A stretch of DNA of 64,000 bases. It comes from Azotimanducus sp963663145 (GTDB taxonomy: Bacteria > Pseudomonadota > Gammaproteobacteria > Pseudomonadales > Azotimanducaceae). The notes under the pieces are model-generated. The model saw only the letters and a program-made list of their open reading frames with translations. It did not search any database and had not been told where the DNA came from. The position numbers and the translations under genes were made by a program. The stretch spans positions 2,728,001 through 2,792,000 of the forward strand of contig OY760134.1 of the NCBI GenBank assembly GCA_963663145.1, given 5' to 3'. Position 1 is the first letter of the stretch; every line of letters begins with the position of its first letter. This document shows positions 53,201 through 59,391 of the stretch, in pieces.

Positions 53201-56110
53201 GAGGACGGCGGGACGGCCACCTACACCGTAGTTCTGGGCTCGCAGCCGACCGGGGACGTGAGGGTGATGCCGTCGAGCAGCGATGCGTCGACGGTGACGG
53301 TTTCGGATGCGCTGACGTTCAAGGCTTCGAACTGGTCCACCCCGCAAACGGTGACCGCGACGGGGGTGAACGATGATATCGACAACGACCCGGACCGTAT
53401 GACGCGGATTTCGCATTCGGTGTCCGGAGGCGGCTACGGCGAGGAGTCCGTTTCGGACGTAGCGGTTTCTTCCATTGATGACGATGCGCGCGCCGTGATC
53501 GTTTCGGTGGAGAGCCTGTCGGTGGAAGAGGACGGCGGGACGGCCACCTACACCGTAGTTCTGGGCTCGCAGCCGACCGGAGAAGTGAGGGTGACGCCGT
53601 CGAGCAGCGATGAATCGACGGCGGCGGTTTCGGGTGCACTGACGTTCAAGGCTTCGAACTGGTCCACCCCGCAGATGGTGACGGTGACGGGAGTGAACGA
53701 TGACGTTGACAATGATCCGGATCGCGAGGCGCTGGTTACGCACGCCGCTTCGGGCGGCGGCTACGGCGGGGTGCCCGCAGCAGAACTGATGGTGACCTCT
53801 GTCGACGACGACCAGATTGCCGTTCTGATTTCCGCGCAAAACCTGTTGGTGGACGAGGACGGCGGGACGGCGACCTACAGGGTGGTCCTTGGTTCAGAAC
53901 CGGTGAGCCCCGTGACGGTGACGCCTGCGAGCGGCGATCAGTCGGTGGCGTCGGTTTCCCGAGCGCTGACCTTCACGGCTTTGGATTGGTCCACGCCGCA
54001 GACGGTGACAGTCACCGGCATCAACGACGATGTCGACAACGATCCGGACCGGCAGGTAGCGATTTCGCACGCCGTTTCGGGCGGTGGCTATGAGGGCGTG
54101 GCCGCAGCCGACGTGTCGGTGACGGCGAGCGACGATGACGCGCGCGCCGTGATTGTTTCGGCGGAGCGCGTTTCGGTGGATGAGGACGGCGGGACGACGA
54201 CCTACACTGTGGTGCTGGGTTCGCAGCCCACGGGCAGCGTGACGGTGACACCGTTGAGCGGTGACGAATCGGTGGCGTCGGTTTCCGGCGCGCTGAGGTT
54301 CACGGCTTCAGACTGGTCCACGCCGCAGGCGGTGACCGTGACGGGCGTGGACGACGACATCGACAACGAGACGGACCGGGAGACGCGGATTTCGCACGCC
54401 GTGTCCGGAGGCGGCTACGCTGGCGTACCGGTGGCGAAGGTTGCAGTGACCGCTCTGAACGACGATTCGATTCGAGCGGTGAAGGTGCGCAACGCTATGC
54501 TTCTGGCGGAAACCTTGCGGGCGATGAGCGGCAGCACCTCGCAGGTGATCGAAGGACGCATTCAGCGGCGTCTGGGTTCGGAAAAATCTGTGTTTGCGCA
54601 GGTCTCGGGGCCGCCCAAGCCACCCAAGCCGTCATCGGAGGAATCGTCTGACGATGCTCCGGCCCCGTCATCGTCCGGTTCGTCTGCGGATGCGTCCACC
54701 CCTTCGCCTGTGGGTGCATCCGGGGATTGGCCCAGCGGCTCGCCTGCCGGGGCATCAGCCGGATCCACCCCGGCGGGCTCGGCCGGGTTCGCGATCCAAT
54801 TCGCCGGTCTGCTGGCCAGCGCTTTCGCGACCCCCGGCTGCGAGCCGCCGCAGTTGGCGGCATCGGCGCTTGGCGAAGTGTCCGCACACTCGCCCGACTG
54901 CCTGCGGACCGACTCGGGCATGGACAACAGGAGATTCTGGCCGACTGGTGGCAGTATCGAGCAAGCCTTCTCCGGACTGGTGTTTTGGGCCACGGCGGAC
55001 CGGCGCACACTGAATGGGCGGCAAGAGTCCATGGTGAATTGGGACGGCGCGGTGAACGGCTTGCACGCCGGCTTCGACCAGACTATTGGCGAGAACATGC
55101 TGTGGGGCTTGGCGATCTCCCGGCATAGCGCTTCGGTTGATTACGATGCTTGGGCACTGGGCCGACACGCCTCGGGAAGGCAATCGACCCAAGCGATTTC
55201 GGCGCACCCTTACCTTGCGCTGAACCTCGCTTCCGGAGGCCGTCTCTGGGCCTCGGCAGGCTGGGGGTCCGGCGAATGGACCGATCGCGAAGACGGCGGG
55301 GCTCGCTACGGAGCGGATATCAGCTGGGGCAACGCGGTGGCCGGGGGCGCGCTGCCGATCATTGTTCGCGGGACCGAGCTGGAGGCGGTGTTTGACGCTT
55401 CGTTGGCGAGGCTGGCGCTGGAGGACGGCGAACTTGGACTCGACGAGTCCTCGCTGGGCGTCAGCCGTGTCCGGGGTGCCCTGCAGGGTCAGCGCGAGTT
55501 TGTCTTCGGTAGCGGGTCGCGTGTCGATCTGGGCGCTCGTCTGGGCCTGCGTTATGACGGCGGCGATGGCGCAACCGGAATGGGCGTTGAAACAGGTCTG
55601 GGCGCTGCTTGGAACATGCCGTCCGCGGGCCTTCGGCTGGGACTGGAATGGTCGCTGCTTGTGGCCCATCAGGGCGATGTGGACCGTCAGTCCCTTGCCG
55701 CCTATATAGAACGCGAGCCTACCGGGCCGGGAGGACAGGGCCTGCGCTTCCGTCTGGCGCCGTCGCTGGGTGCCGACGCCACGCAAGCCGGTGCGCTGTT
55801 CGAAGACGAGCGGTTGCGCGGCTTGTGGGGCATTCACCAGATCACCGGCGGCCCGCACCTCGACGCCGAAATCGGCTACGGATTCGAGCGCTTTTCGTTT
55901 TCGCCCTTCGCCGCAATCAGCACCAGTGAGGATAATCGGCGCAGCCTCAAGACCGGGCTGAGCTGGGCAACATCCAGCGGCAGGATAAGCTGGGCACTGG
56001 AGCTGGAGCGCATCGAAAGGCCGGGCGGCCCCGAAAACCGCGTCCAACTGCGCTTCCAGAGCAGCCCCCGACTCGCCCCCTTCTCGCAACAAACCCAAAT
56101 CGCAAAGTAG
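41252..56110 (+). CDS. Giant Calx-beta repeat surface protein with FN3 and C-terminal beta-barrel
   Basis: A single frame of 4952 residues starting at GTG 41252 without a clear ribosome site. An unusually long basic N-region precedes the hydrophobic signal core (about residues 33-47) and a cleavage site VNA/EQ near 51. Then come two FN3 domains (about 57-142 and 150-235), 17 Calx-beta-like modules (240-2202), 14 modules of a second type (2203-3737), two more of the first type (3738-3969), four of a third type (3970-4406), a Pro/Ser/Ala linker (to about 4550) and an outer-membrane autotransporter-like barrel (about 4557-4952). Calx-beta modules typically bind calcium. The design implies export by Sec and display of a very long rod, probably an adhesin. 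No type I secretion genes are adjacent. The C terminus lacks the usual final aromatic residue. Confidence 0.9.
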   Translation: MPPRPRATPEPAESVPRPGAAFVCGLAGRFSGTLLAVTFLLIALASGWVNAEQAPGTPSSVSVTRGDGTLTASWPEVSGATSYHVTYSSDGGGSWSLAALNHPRTSITIGVDNAKTYLVGVRARNKHGDSGWRNSASSGPYRPPAPPPDTPSSVSVTRGDGTLTASWPEVSGATSYHVTYSSDGGGSWSLAALNHPRTSITIGVDNGKTYLVGVRARNGQGDSGWRNSASSGPYTQEPAESLSVTLSVNPSTISEDTGATSVTVTATASSSVTENTAVTVSIGGGSATAGTDYTTSVTELTLEIPVGGTTGTGAFKLTPVDDTEVEGKETIKVSGSASGLTVNGTSLTLKDKEEVTAQWWYGAKLSLSPGSVSENGGKQQVTVTADVSEWGTSSSDQSYEVTVGKGGDSAVSGTDYHAISKFKITVKANRRSGSNSFNLEPIGDTDWEGDETITIHASGPDGAQSVTLTLTDEGDRPYSGPQVTLTANPSKLSEADSAKTVTVTAASSAHSAARTVTVSVGASGTATSGTDYAAVSDFTISLAKNATSATGTFTLTPTQDTLAEGDETIAIAGNVEGVAGKLTGTTLTLTDDEAALDIRLSASPASVNENGGAKTVTVTATAAAAAAKARTVLVAVGNRQDTATAGTDYTVVPAFNITIAANATTATGTFSLTPTNDTSVEDAESISIDGQPESSGAAFTVGGTSITLTDNDAQPAVTLTATPSSVAEAALATSVTVKATAASAVAWARTVTVSVGKTGSAASGTDYAAVSNFDITIAANALSGTGTFTLKPIQDTTNEGNETIGVAGTSLNTTVTGATVTLADDDINPAVTLSVSPASVLESASATTVTVTATAASASSSARTVAVKVGGGTATSGTDYAAVSDFNITIAASATSGTGTFTLTPTQDTTVEGGETIGVSGSSTGTTVTGTTVALTDDDALPAVTLSVSTSSVAESASATSVTVTATAASSIASARTVTVSVGQTGTASPGSDYAAVTDFDITIAANGTSGTGNFTLTPTQDTVVEYNETIGVDGSSPRTVMTNATITLTDDDKDSVTLSLNRRQLGEEASGTSVTVTATAATAIAAARTVTVSVGDTGTATSGTDYSAVSDFTISIAANATSGTGSFTLTPTQDTTNEGNETIGIAGTNSLSTVTGTTLTLVDDDQDTISLTSDKVGISETWSGSVSITATRPSATASAVAVTVIVGADTDSATEGVDYQKVNDFTITIPANQTSASGNFTLTAIRDAVSDNNEHLSISGLATGYKVSNVANGISIFEWYSTIELKADVSSVSEHDGATTVTVTAHIHPTVYGTTPVDVSVGGGTATSGTDYAAVSNFRINIPNKAGSATGTFTLTPTQDSLLESDETININGHGHHFTTYGGRGTSMTLTDAQPISLSATPSSISEGAAATQVAVTATATGTMATPRTLTVSVGDTGTATSGTDYAAVSDFDITIPANKTGATNTFTLTPTKDSAAEGDETIGVAGSSTGAYVYPTTLTLADTDPAVTLSAAPSSISEAAGATSVTVTATAAEAVGSARTVTVTVGDSGTATSGTDYAAVSDFTITIAANATSGTGSFTLTPTDDTALEGDETIHVTGTSAEAATISRTTLTLTDDDLPTIALATVPANVKIAEGAGLKSVTVRATAAAAMKAETTVTLAIGSGGDSATKTTDYTTSNVRTITIPAGQSTAEASFELTPVQDTSVEGDEFVSVSGTSSGGHRVTGTFLTLTDDDKHAITLSASPSSVAESASGTSVTVTATAKAATSSARTVTVSVGDSGTATSGTDYTAVSDFTVTIAANATSGTGTFTLTPTQDTTVEGNETIGVAGTSTNSTVTGTTVTLTDDDSYPAITLSANPSSVGEGASATSVTVTAAAASAIASARTVTVSVGGTGTASSGTDYSTVADFTVTFAANATSGTGTFTLTPTQDTAVEGSETINVAGSSASSTVTGTTVTLTDDDTHAIALSASPSSVSESKASETVTVTATLNVARSSATAVTVSVGKSTDEATSGTDYEAVSDFTITIAANKTSGTGTFTFKPKTDTAYEGFEDVTISGTTGGSGGGANAQSASIPVTNTSLSIHDSSNYPAVSLSVAPSSVGEDDGATSVTVTATAASAIGSSREVTISVGDSGTATSGTDYTAVSDFIVKIAANTTSGTGTFTLTPTDDSTVEGSETIGVAGSSLSTTVTGTTLTLTDDDSATVTVNNASATEGNDMTFTVTLDTAVAGGLTVTPSFTDVTATEGTDYDENTTALSFSGSANETQTFTVSATEDDVVEGNETFTVGLTVSGTTLAGSITSTDTGTGTIESGTGGDQDTATLIINDASADEGESMTFTVTLSEAVQGGLTVTPSYTNGTAASGDYTSNTTALSFTGTKGETETFTVSTSEDEVLEANETFTLSLTVSGTTLTGSITSTDTGTGTINNDDNASVTINDASTSEGHSMTFTVTLSEAVQGGLTVTPGFTDVTATEGTDYDENTTGLSFSGTKGETETFTISTDEDAVLEANETFTVGLSVSGTALSLTATDTGTGTINNDDSAAVKVNDASADEGDDMTFTVTLSEAVQGGLKVTPSYTNGTAASDDYTANTTALTFTGTKGETKTFTVSTDEDAVLEANETFTVGLSVSGTTLSLTATDTGTGTINNDDGATLTVNDANADEGGSMTFTVTLGAAVQGGLTVTPGYTNGTAASSDYSRNTNILSFTGTANETKTFSVSTSEDAVLEADETFTVGLTVSATSLDVTATDTGTGTINNDDSAAVTVNDANADEGNSMTFTVTLSAAVQGGLTVTPGFTDGTADEGTDYDENTTALSFTGTANETKTFSVSTTEDAVVEDNETFTVGLTVSATSLSVTASDTGTGTINNDDGAVLTVNNANASEGDDMTFTVTLGAAVQGGLTVTPSFTDVTAVEGTDYDENTTALSFTGTANETKTFSVSTTEDAVLEAGETFTVGLSSSNSGVTSTDTGSGTINNDDSAAVTVNDASADEGDGMTFTVTLSAAVQGGLKVTPGYTDGTASSNDYSRNTTPLTFTGTANETKTFTVSTSEDAVLEANETFTVGLSVSGTSLSLTATDTGTGTINNDDSAAVTVNDVNADEGDDMTFTVTLSAAVQGGLKVTPGYTNGTAASNDYTANTTALSFGGTKGEAKSFRVSTIEDAVLEADETFTVGLTVSATSLSVTASDTGTGTINNNDSAAVTVNDANADEGNSMTFTVSLSAAVQGGLKVTPGFTDVTAVEGTDYDENTTVLSFTGTANETKTITISTTEDAVVEANETFRVGLTVSGTSLSVTASDTGTGTINNDDGATVTVNNASAEEGDSMTFTVTLGKAVQGGLTVTPGYTNNTASSGDYTRNTTALNFTGTANETKTFTVSTNEDAIVEADETFRVGLTVSGTTLGVVASDTGIGTIKNDDGAAVTVNDASTVEGESMAFRLTLSAAVQGGLTVAATYRDVSATKGVDYEENTASLSFSGIKGETRTITVSTIEDDVVEGDETFTLGLSTSNSGVSSSDTGTGTIIDDDGAKVTVNDASALEGDSMTFTVTLSEAVQGGLTLTPTYSDVSTVKGVDYEENTASLSFSGTKGETRTITVSTIEDDVVEGDETFTLGLSTSNSGVSSSDTGTGTIKNDDGAVVTVDDASALEGDSMTFTVTLSEAVQGGLTVTPTYSDVSAVKGVDYEENTASLSFNGTKGETKTLSVSTIEDGVVEGNETFTLGLSTSNSGVSSSDTGTGAIHNNDGAPNVNLSLNRLSVGEGEGATQVTVTAAFSNSSTYDTDTDITIWVGSSGTATSGVDYASVSEFTVTIAANEASATAAFTLTPTDDRLVEGDETIGVSGSTAALSVNGTELAVTDDDVAPSVSLSLSPSSAAEDAGVTPIVVTAAFSGAGTYATDKVVTVRVGGSGTAVSGTDYASVSEFTVTIAANAASGTATFTLAPVDDSLAEDSEMIGVSGGAVDLIVNGADLTLTDDDARAVIVSVESLAVEEDGGTATYTVVLGSQPTGDVRVMPSSSDASTVTVSDALTFKASNWSTPQTVTATGVNDDIDNDPDRMTRISHSVSGGGYGEESVSDVAVSSIDDDARAVIVSVESLSVEEDGGTATYTVVLGSQPTGEVRVTPSSSDESTAAVSGALTFKASNWSTPQMVTVTGVNDDVDNDPDREALVTHAASGGGYGGVPAAELMVTSVDDDQIAVLISAQNLLVDEDGGTATYRVVLGSEPVSPVTVTPASGDQSVASVSRALTFTALDWSTPQTVTVTGINDDVDNDPDRQVAISHAVSGGGYEGVAAADVSVTASDDDARAVIVSAERVSVDEDGGTTTYTVVLGSQPTGSVTVTPLSGDESVASVSGALRFTASDWSTPQAVTVTGVDDDIDNETDRETRISHAVSGGGYAGVPVAKVAVTALNDDSIRAVKVRNAMLLAETLRAMSGSTSQVIEGRIQRRLGSEKSVFAQVSGPPKPPKPSSEESSDDAPAPSSSGSSADASTPSPVGASGDWPSGSPAGASAGSTPAGSAGFAIQFAGLLASAFATPGCEPPQLAASALGEVSAHSPDCLRTDSGMDNRRFWPTGGSIEQAFSGLVFWATADRRTLNGRQESMVNWDGAVNGLHAGFDQTIGENMLWGLAISRHSASVDYDAWALGRHASGRQSTQAISAHPYLALNLASGGRLWASAGWGSGEWTDREDGGARYGADISWGNAVAGGALPIIVRGTELEAVFDASLARLALEDGELGLDESSLGVSRVRGALQGQREFVFGSGSRVDLGARLGLRYDGGDGATGMGVETGLGAAWNMPSAGLRLGLEWSLLVAHQGDVDRQSLAAYIEREPTGPGGQGLRFRLAPSLGADATQAGALFEDERLRGLWGIHQITGGPHLDAEIGYGFERFSFSPFAAISTSEDNRRSLKTGLSWATSSGRISWALELERIERPGGPENRVQLRFQSSPRLAPFSQQTQIAK
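41420..41954 (+). repeat. Near-identical tandem duplication encoding two FN3 domains
   Basis: Bases 41420-41675 recur at 41699-41954 with a 279-base (93-residue) offset and only a handful of differences. Both encode TPSSVSVTRGDGTLTASWPE and downstream FN3 strands ending WRNSASSGPY. Similarity at silent sites points to a recent duplication or gene conversion. Confidence 0.92.
41969..47857 (+). repeat. Block of 17 type-A Calx-beta-like modules
   Basis: Each module is about 110-120 residues, with the recurring pattern VTLSxxPSSVxE, SVTVTATAA, ARTVTVSVG, ATSGTDYAAVSDF, TFTLTPTQDT, EGxETI and a closing TLTDDD. Several copies (for example the second, ninth, tenth and thirteenth) are divergent, indicating an older array than the type-B block. 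Confidence 0.88.
47858..52462 (+). repeat. Block of 14 type-B Calx-beta-like modules
   Basis: Modules of about 105-117 residues follow the pattern VTVNDASADEGDSMTFTVTL, AVQGGLTVTP, NETFTVGL and TDTGTGTINNDD. The last copies are almost identical at the DNA level with a 324-base period (compare about 51673-51800 with 51997-52124), suggesting recent copy-number change. Confidence 0.9.
53159..54468 (+). repeat. Four type-C modules before the linker
   Basis: Four units of about 110 residues share RAVIVSxESLxVxEDGGTAT, YTVVLGSQPTG, SNWSTPQTVTVTG and ISHAVSGGGYxG. They resemble bacterial Calx-beta-related repeats with an extra surface loop and end at the proline-rich linker preceding the barrel. 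Confidence 0.85.
54920..56107 (+). other. Outer-membrane beta-barrel domain of the giant protein
   Basis: About 395 residues with alternating hydrophobic/polar strands and aromatic girdle residues, for example GLHAGFDQTIGENMLWGLAI, RLWASAGWGSGEW, LRLGLEWSLLVAHQGD and IGYGFERFSFSPFAAIS. This resembles autotransporter-type translocator barrels. The sequence ends RVQLRFQSS plus a short polar tail rather than with a final F or W. Confidence 0.75.
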
Positions 56111-56122
56111 AGAGCGCAAAAA

Positions 56123-56334
56123 ACTCCCCCCTTGAGGGGGAGTCAAATCTACGCAGCAGATTTGGTGGGGGGAAACTGGCGACGACGTCTGGTCAGCGCA
56201 ACGCCCGGACCCGATGCCCCCGACTCACGCGATCGGCGCAGGGAAAACTCCCTTTCCATCCTTACCGCCAGTTTCCCCCTCACCGAAAAAACCGCGCTTC
56301 GCTTGTTTTTTCGACTCTCCCCCAAGGGGAGAGT
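56123..56334. repeat. Compound palindromic intergenic element with terminator-like hairpins
   Basis: ACTCCCCC-CTTGA-GGGGGAGT (56123-56143) just after the giant gene stop, a long-range inverted repeat GGGGGAAACTGGCG (56168-56181) with CGCCAGTTTCCCCC (56266-56279), and ACTCTCCCC-CAA-GGGGAGAGT (56314-56334) followed by TTTT. AAATCT-N7-AGATTT lies inside. The hairpins probably end transcription of both convergent genes; the overall shape resembles a dispersed REP/MITE-like unit. Confidence 0.65.
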
Positions 56335-56391
56335 TTTCCGCCGTTGATGCAATAGGCGGGGTTTTTGTTCCTCATTTTCGGTGCCTCGCGT

Positions 56392-57054
56392 TCACAACAG
56401 CCCCAACTCCATCATTGATGTGCTGGTGTTGGCGGTGACGACTATGTGGTCGAGGACGCGGACATCGACGAGTTGCAGGACGCTCTTGATTGATTTGGTG
56501 ATTTCGATGTCCGCGTGGCTTGGCCTTGAATTGCCCGAGGGGTGATTGTGGCAAAGCACTATGGCGGCGGAATTGAGGGACATGGCGATCCGAAGGACCT
56601 CTCTAATATAGACATTGGTGGCGTCTACCGTGCCGAAGAAGAGTTCGCGATATTCGATCAGCCTGTGCCGTGTATCGAGAAACAGGGCGGCGAACACCTC
56701 TGTCTCCTTCGCCCCCAGCCTTTGTTCGAAGTACCCACGGCTGTCCTGCGAGGAGGTGTAGGCTTTACCGCGGCGCAGGGGTTCCATGGCGCTTCGCTCG
56801 CCGAGCGCGAACGCCGCAACAAGCGCGGCGCGCAGGCCTTCGTCCTTGAGCTTTCCCGCCGACTGCGGCAGTTGCGCAACCTTGCGTAATCCGGTCAGAC
56901 CCCCATGGGTTGCGAGTAGCGAAACGGCGAAGGGAAGCGCTTCCTGGCCAAGCAGCGGGGCCAATATCAAAGCGACCAGCTCCCCGTCGGAAAGCGCGTC
57001 TGGGCCCTTCAGCTCTAGTCGGCGTAGCGGATGCTCATCAGAGCGATCAGGCAT
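56392..57054 (-). CDS. radC: RadC-family JAB/MPN-domain protein
   Basis: 220 residues from ATG 57054 (MPDRSDEHPLRRLELKGPDA); the frame to 57141 would overlap the coaBC upstream region. The N-terminal helix-hairpin region (DALSDGELVALILAP) is followed by the JAB metal-binding motif IVLCHNHPSGNSRPSHAD. RadC-family proteins are widespread, but their cellular role is unresolved despite the historic DNA-repair name. The gene is divergent from coaBC, the usual proteobacterial neighbour. Confidence 0.95.
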   Translation of the reverse strand: MPDRSDEHPLRRLELKGPDALSDGELVALILAPLLGQEALPFAVSLLATHGGLTGLRKVAQLPQSAGKLKDEGLRAALVAAFALGERSAMEPLRRGKAYTSSQDSRGYFEQRLGAKETEVFAALFLDTRHRLIEYRELFFGTVDATNVYIREVLRIAMSLNSAAIVLCHNHPSGNSRPSHADIEITKSIKSVLQLVDVRVLDHIVVTANTSTSMMELGLL

Positions 57055-57170
57055 TTGTAGGCGCGAGGTGATATGGTGCGAAATTGGCTCGCGTCGGCCC
57101 AATTGAGCGGGCGCGGAAATTGTTGAAGGTTGGGCGCTCACAAGGCTATTTGAGACCGGTTACTTGGAAG

Positions 57171-58412
57171 ATGTCAGTTGATGCGAACATCCTATTGGGA
57201 ATCGCAGGCGGCATAGGTGCGTATAAGTCCCCTGCGCTTGTGCGTGATCTCGCAAGGCAAGGTGCGAGAATTCGCACAGTCATGACGCGCGCCGCGCATG
57301 AATTCGTAACGCCGGCAAGCTTGCAAGCGGTTTCAGGCTTCGAAGTGCGCTCGGAGACCTTTGATCAATCCGCCGAAGCCGCCATGAGCCACATTGAACT
57401 CGCGAGGTGGGCGGACCTCATCTTGATCGCGCCCGCGACCGCACACCTCATGGCACGCCTCGCACATGGCCTTGCCGACGATCTTTTGACGACTATCGTG
57501 CTGGCATCCGAGGCACCCATCGTTTTGGCACCGGCCATGAACATGCACATGTGGTCGCATCCCACCGCCCAAGAGAACACCGAGCGTCTCAAGGCGCTGG
57601 GGTATCACATACTGGGCCCCGATGAAGGCGAGCAGGCTTGTGGCGATGAAGGCCCCGGACGCCTCATGGAGCCGCAGGTCTTAGCCGCCGAGGTGGCCGC
57701 CATCCTCGCCGGACAATCGCAAGCCCAAGGTCTGCTGGCTGGCCAAGCAGTGCTGGTGACCGCCGGACCCACGCGAGAGTCGATCGATCCAGTACGCTAT
57801 ATCACCAACCACAGTTCGGGCCGCCAAGGCTACGCCATGTGTCGCGCTGCGGTTGCAGCGGGTGCCCAAGTGACGCTGATCAGCGGGCCTGTCTCGCTAG
57901 AGACCCCAAAAGGAGTGACGCGCATTGATGTGACCTCGGCTGAGGACATGCTCGCAGCGGTGATGGACCACCTCGGCGAGACGGATATCCTGATTGCGGT
58001 TGCCGCCGTGTCAGACTTCAAGCCGGTGAGTCTTGCCGAGCACAAGATAAAGAAACACAAAGCAACAAGCATCTGGCAACTGGAGCTCATTCAGAACCCA
58101 GATGTATTGGCGGAGGTCGCCGCCATTGCCGATGGGCCCTACACGGTTGGTTTCGCCGCCGAGACGCGCGATGTCGAGCAGAACGCGCGCGCAAAACTTG
58201 AATCCAAGGGCATTGACATGATCGCAGTCAATGATGTCGGCAATAGTGACATCGGCTTCAATAGCCTGAGCAATGCCATGACGCTCTTCTGGCGCGAAGG
58301 AGAAGCCATCAGCAGTGAACGCTTGGAATTGAGCGCGAAGGACGAGATCGCCGCCCGCATCATAGAGCGTGCGGCTGCCTGCTCTGCCGCGCGCCACGGG
58401 GGTGCGCCATGA
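57171..58412 (+). CDS. coaBC: Bifunctional phosphopantothenoylcysteine synthetase/decarboxylase
   Basis: 413 residues from ATG 57171 (MSVDANILLGIAGGIGAYKS). The N-terminal CoaC flavoprotein half has PAMNMHMW and the catalytic cysteine in EQACGDEGPGRLMEP. The CoaB half has VTAGPTRESIDPVRYITNHS, SSGRQGYAM and the lysine-rich KIKKHK. It performs the second and third steps from pantothenate to coenzyme A. The stop overlaps the argB start by four bases; dut, common between coaBC and argB in relatives, is not present here. Confidence 0.97.
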   Translation: MSVDANILLGIAGGIGAYKSPALVRDLARQGARIRTVMTRAAHEFVTPASLQAVSGFEVRSETFDQSAEAAMSHIELARWADLILIAPATAHLMARLAHGLADDLLTTIVLASEAPIVLAPAMNMHMWSHPTAQENTERLKALGYHILGPDEGEQACGDEGPGRLMEPQVLAAEVAAILAGQSQAQGLLAGQAVLVTAGPTRESIDPVRYITNHSSGRQGYAMCRAAVAAGAQVTLISGPVSLETPKGVTRIDVTSAEDMLAAVMDHLGETDILIAVAAVSDFKPVSLAEHKIKKHKATSIWQLELIQNPDVLAEVAAIADGPYTVGFAAETRDVEQNARAKLESKGIDMIAVNDVGNSDIGFNSLSNAMTLFWREGEAISSERLELSAKDEIAARIIERAAACSAARHGGAP

Positions 58413-59311
58413 AGGACACTCGCGACGCGGGCGTGGAAATCCACGATTTCGCCAGGGTACTGACCGAGGCCCTTCCCTACATACGTGAGTTTCATGGCTG
58501 CCGGATCGTCATCAAGTATGGCGGGGCGGCGATGGTGAACGAGAATCTCAAACGCCAGTTTGCCCGCGACATAGTGCTTCTGAAGCTTGTCGGCATGTGT
58601 CCGTTGGTCGTGCATGGCGGCGGCCCGCAGATCGGCGAGTTCTTGAGCCGCCTCAACATAGAAACGCGCTTCGAGGGCGGCATGCGCGTGACCGATGGCG
58701 AGACCATGGACGTGGTGCAGATGGTGCTCGGCGGCTTGGTCAACAAGGAAATCGTGTCGGCCATTTCGGCCCAGGGAGGACGCGCGGTTGGCATCTCCGG
58801 CAAGGATGGAGAAATGATTCGCGCAAAGCGTTTGCGGGTGGTCAAAGCTTCCCCGGAACTGGAGGCCGAAGAGATCATCGACATAGGGCATGTGGGACAG
58901 GTCTCAAGCGTCAATCCGCAACTCTTAAGTGCGCTCATTGAAGATGACTTCATTCCGGTGATTGCGCCCATCGGCAGCGGAGAACAGGGCGAAACCTACA
59001 ACATCAATGCCGACCTTGTCGCCGGGTCCATCGCCACAATACTCGGCGCCAGCAAACTGATTCTGGTGACCGACACGCCCGGCATACTCGATGCCTCGGG
59101 AGCGCCATTGCAGGTCGCGAGCCCGGAAGAAGTGCAGGCACTGATCGAAGATGAAACCATCGGCGGCGGTATGCTGCCCAAGGCAAAATGCGCGCTCGAC
59201 GCCTTGCAGAGCGGCGTCCCGTCCGCACACATCATTGACGGCCGCGTCCCTCACTCGATACTACTCGAAGTATTCACCGACGCCGGCATCGGCACCCTCA
59301 TCAAGTCGTAA
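58409..59311 (+). CDS. argB: Acetylglutamate kinase
   Basis: Predicted 300 residues, the expected size. The amino acid kinase fold shows VIKYGGAAMVNENLK, LVVHGGGPQIGEFLSRL, the substrate loop FEGGMRVTDGETMDVVQMVL and ILVTDTPGILDASG with GGGMLPKAKCALDAL near the C terminus. It phosphorylates N-acetylglutamate in arginine synthesis. It overlaps coaBC by four bases. Confidence 0.97.
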   Translation: MKDTRDAGVEIHDFARVLTEALPYIREFHGCRIVIKYGGAAMVNENLKRQFARDIVLLKLVGMCPLVVHGGGPQIGEFLSRLNIETRFEGGMRVTDGETMDVVQMVLGGLVNKEIVSAISAQGGRAVGISGKDGEMIRAKRLRVVKASPELEAEEIIDIGHVGQVSSVNPQLLSALIEDDFIPVIAPIGSGEQGETYNINADLVAGSIATILGASKLILVTDTPGILDASGAPLQVASPEEVQALIEDETIGGGMLPKAKCALDALQSGVPSAHIIDGRVPHSILLEVFTDAGIGTLIKS

Positions 59312-59391
59312 GGCCAGTCAGCGTGAAGCAGAAGAAAGATGTTGAAACCGGCAACGACCTCCATCCGAAGCGCGTCCATTTCCGCCGACTC

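Noticed and set aside
41420..54468. Regular direct repeats considered as a CRISPR or satellite array
   Set aside because: Periods are 279 to about 350 bases, stay in one reading frame and encode protein modules; there are no short repeats with unique spacers.
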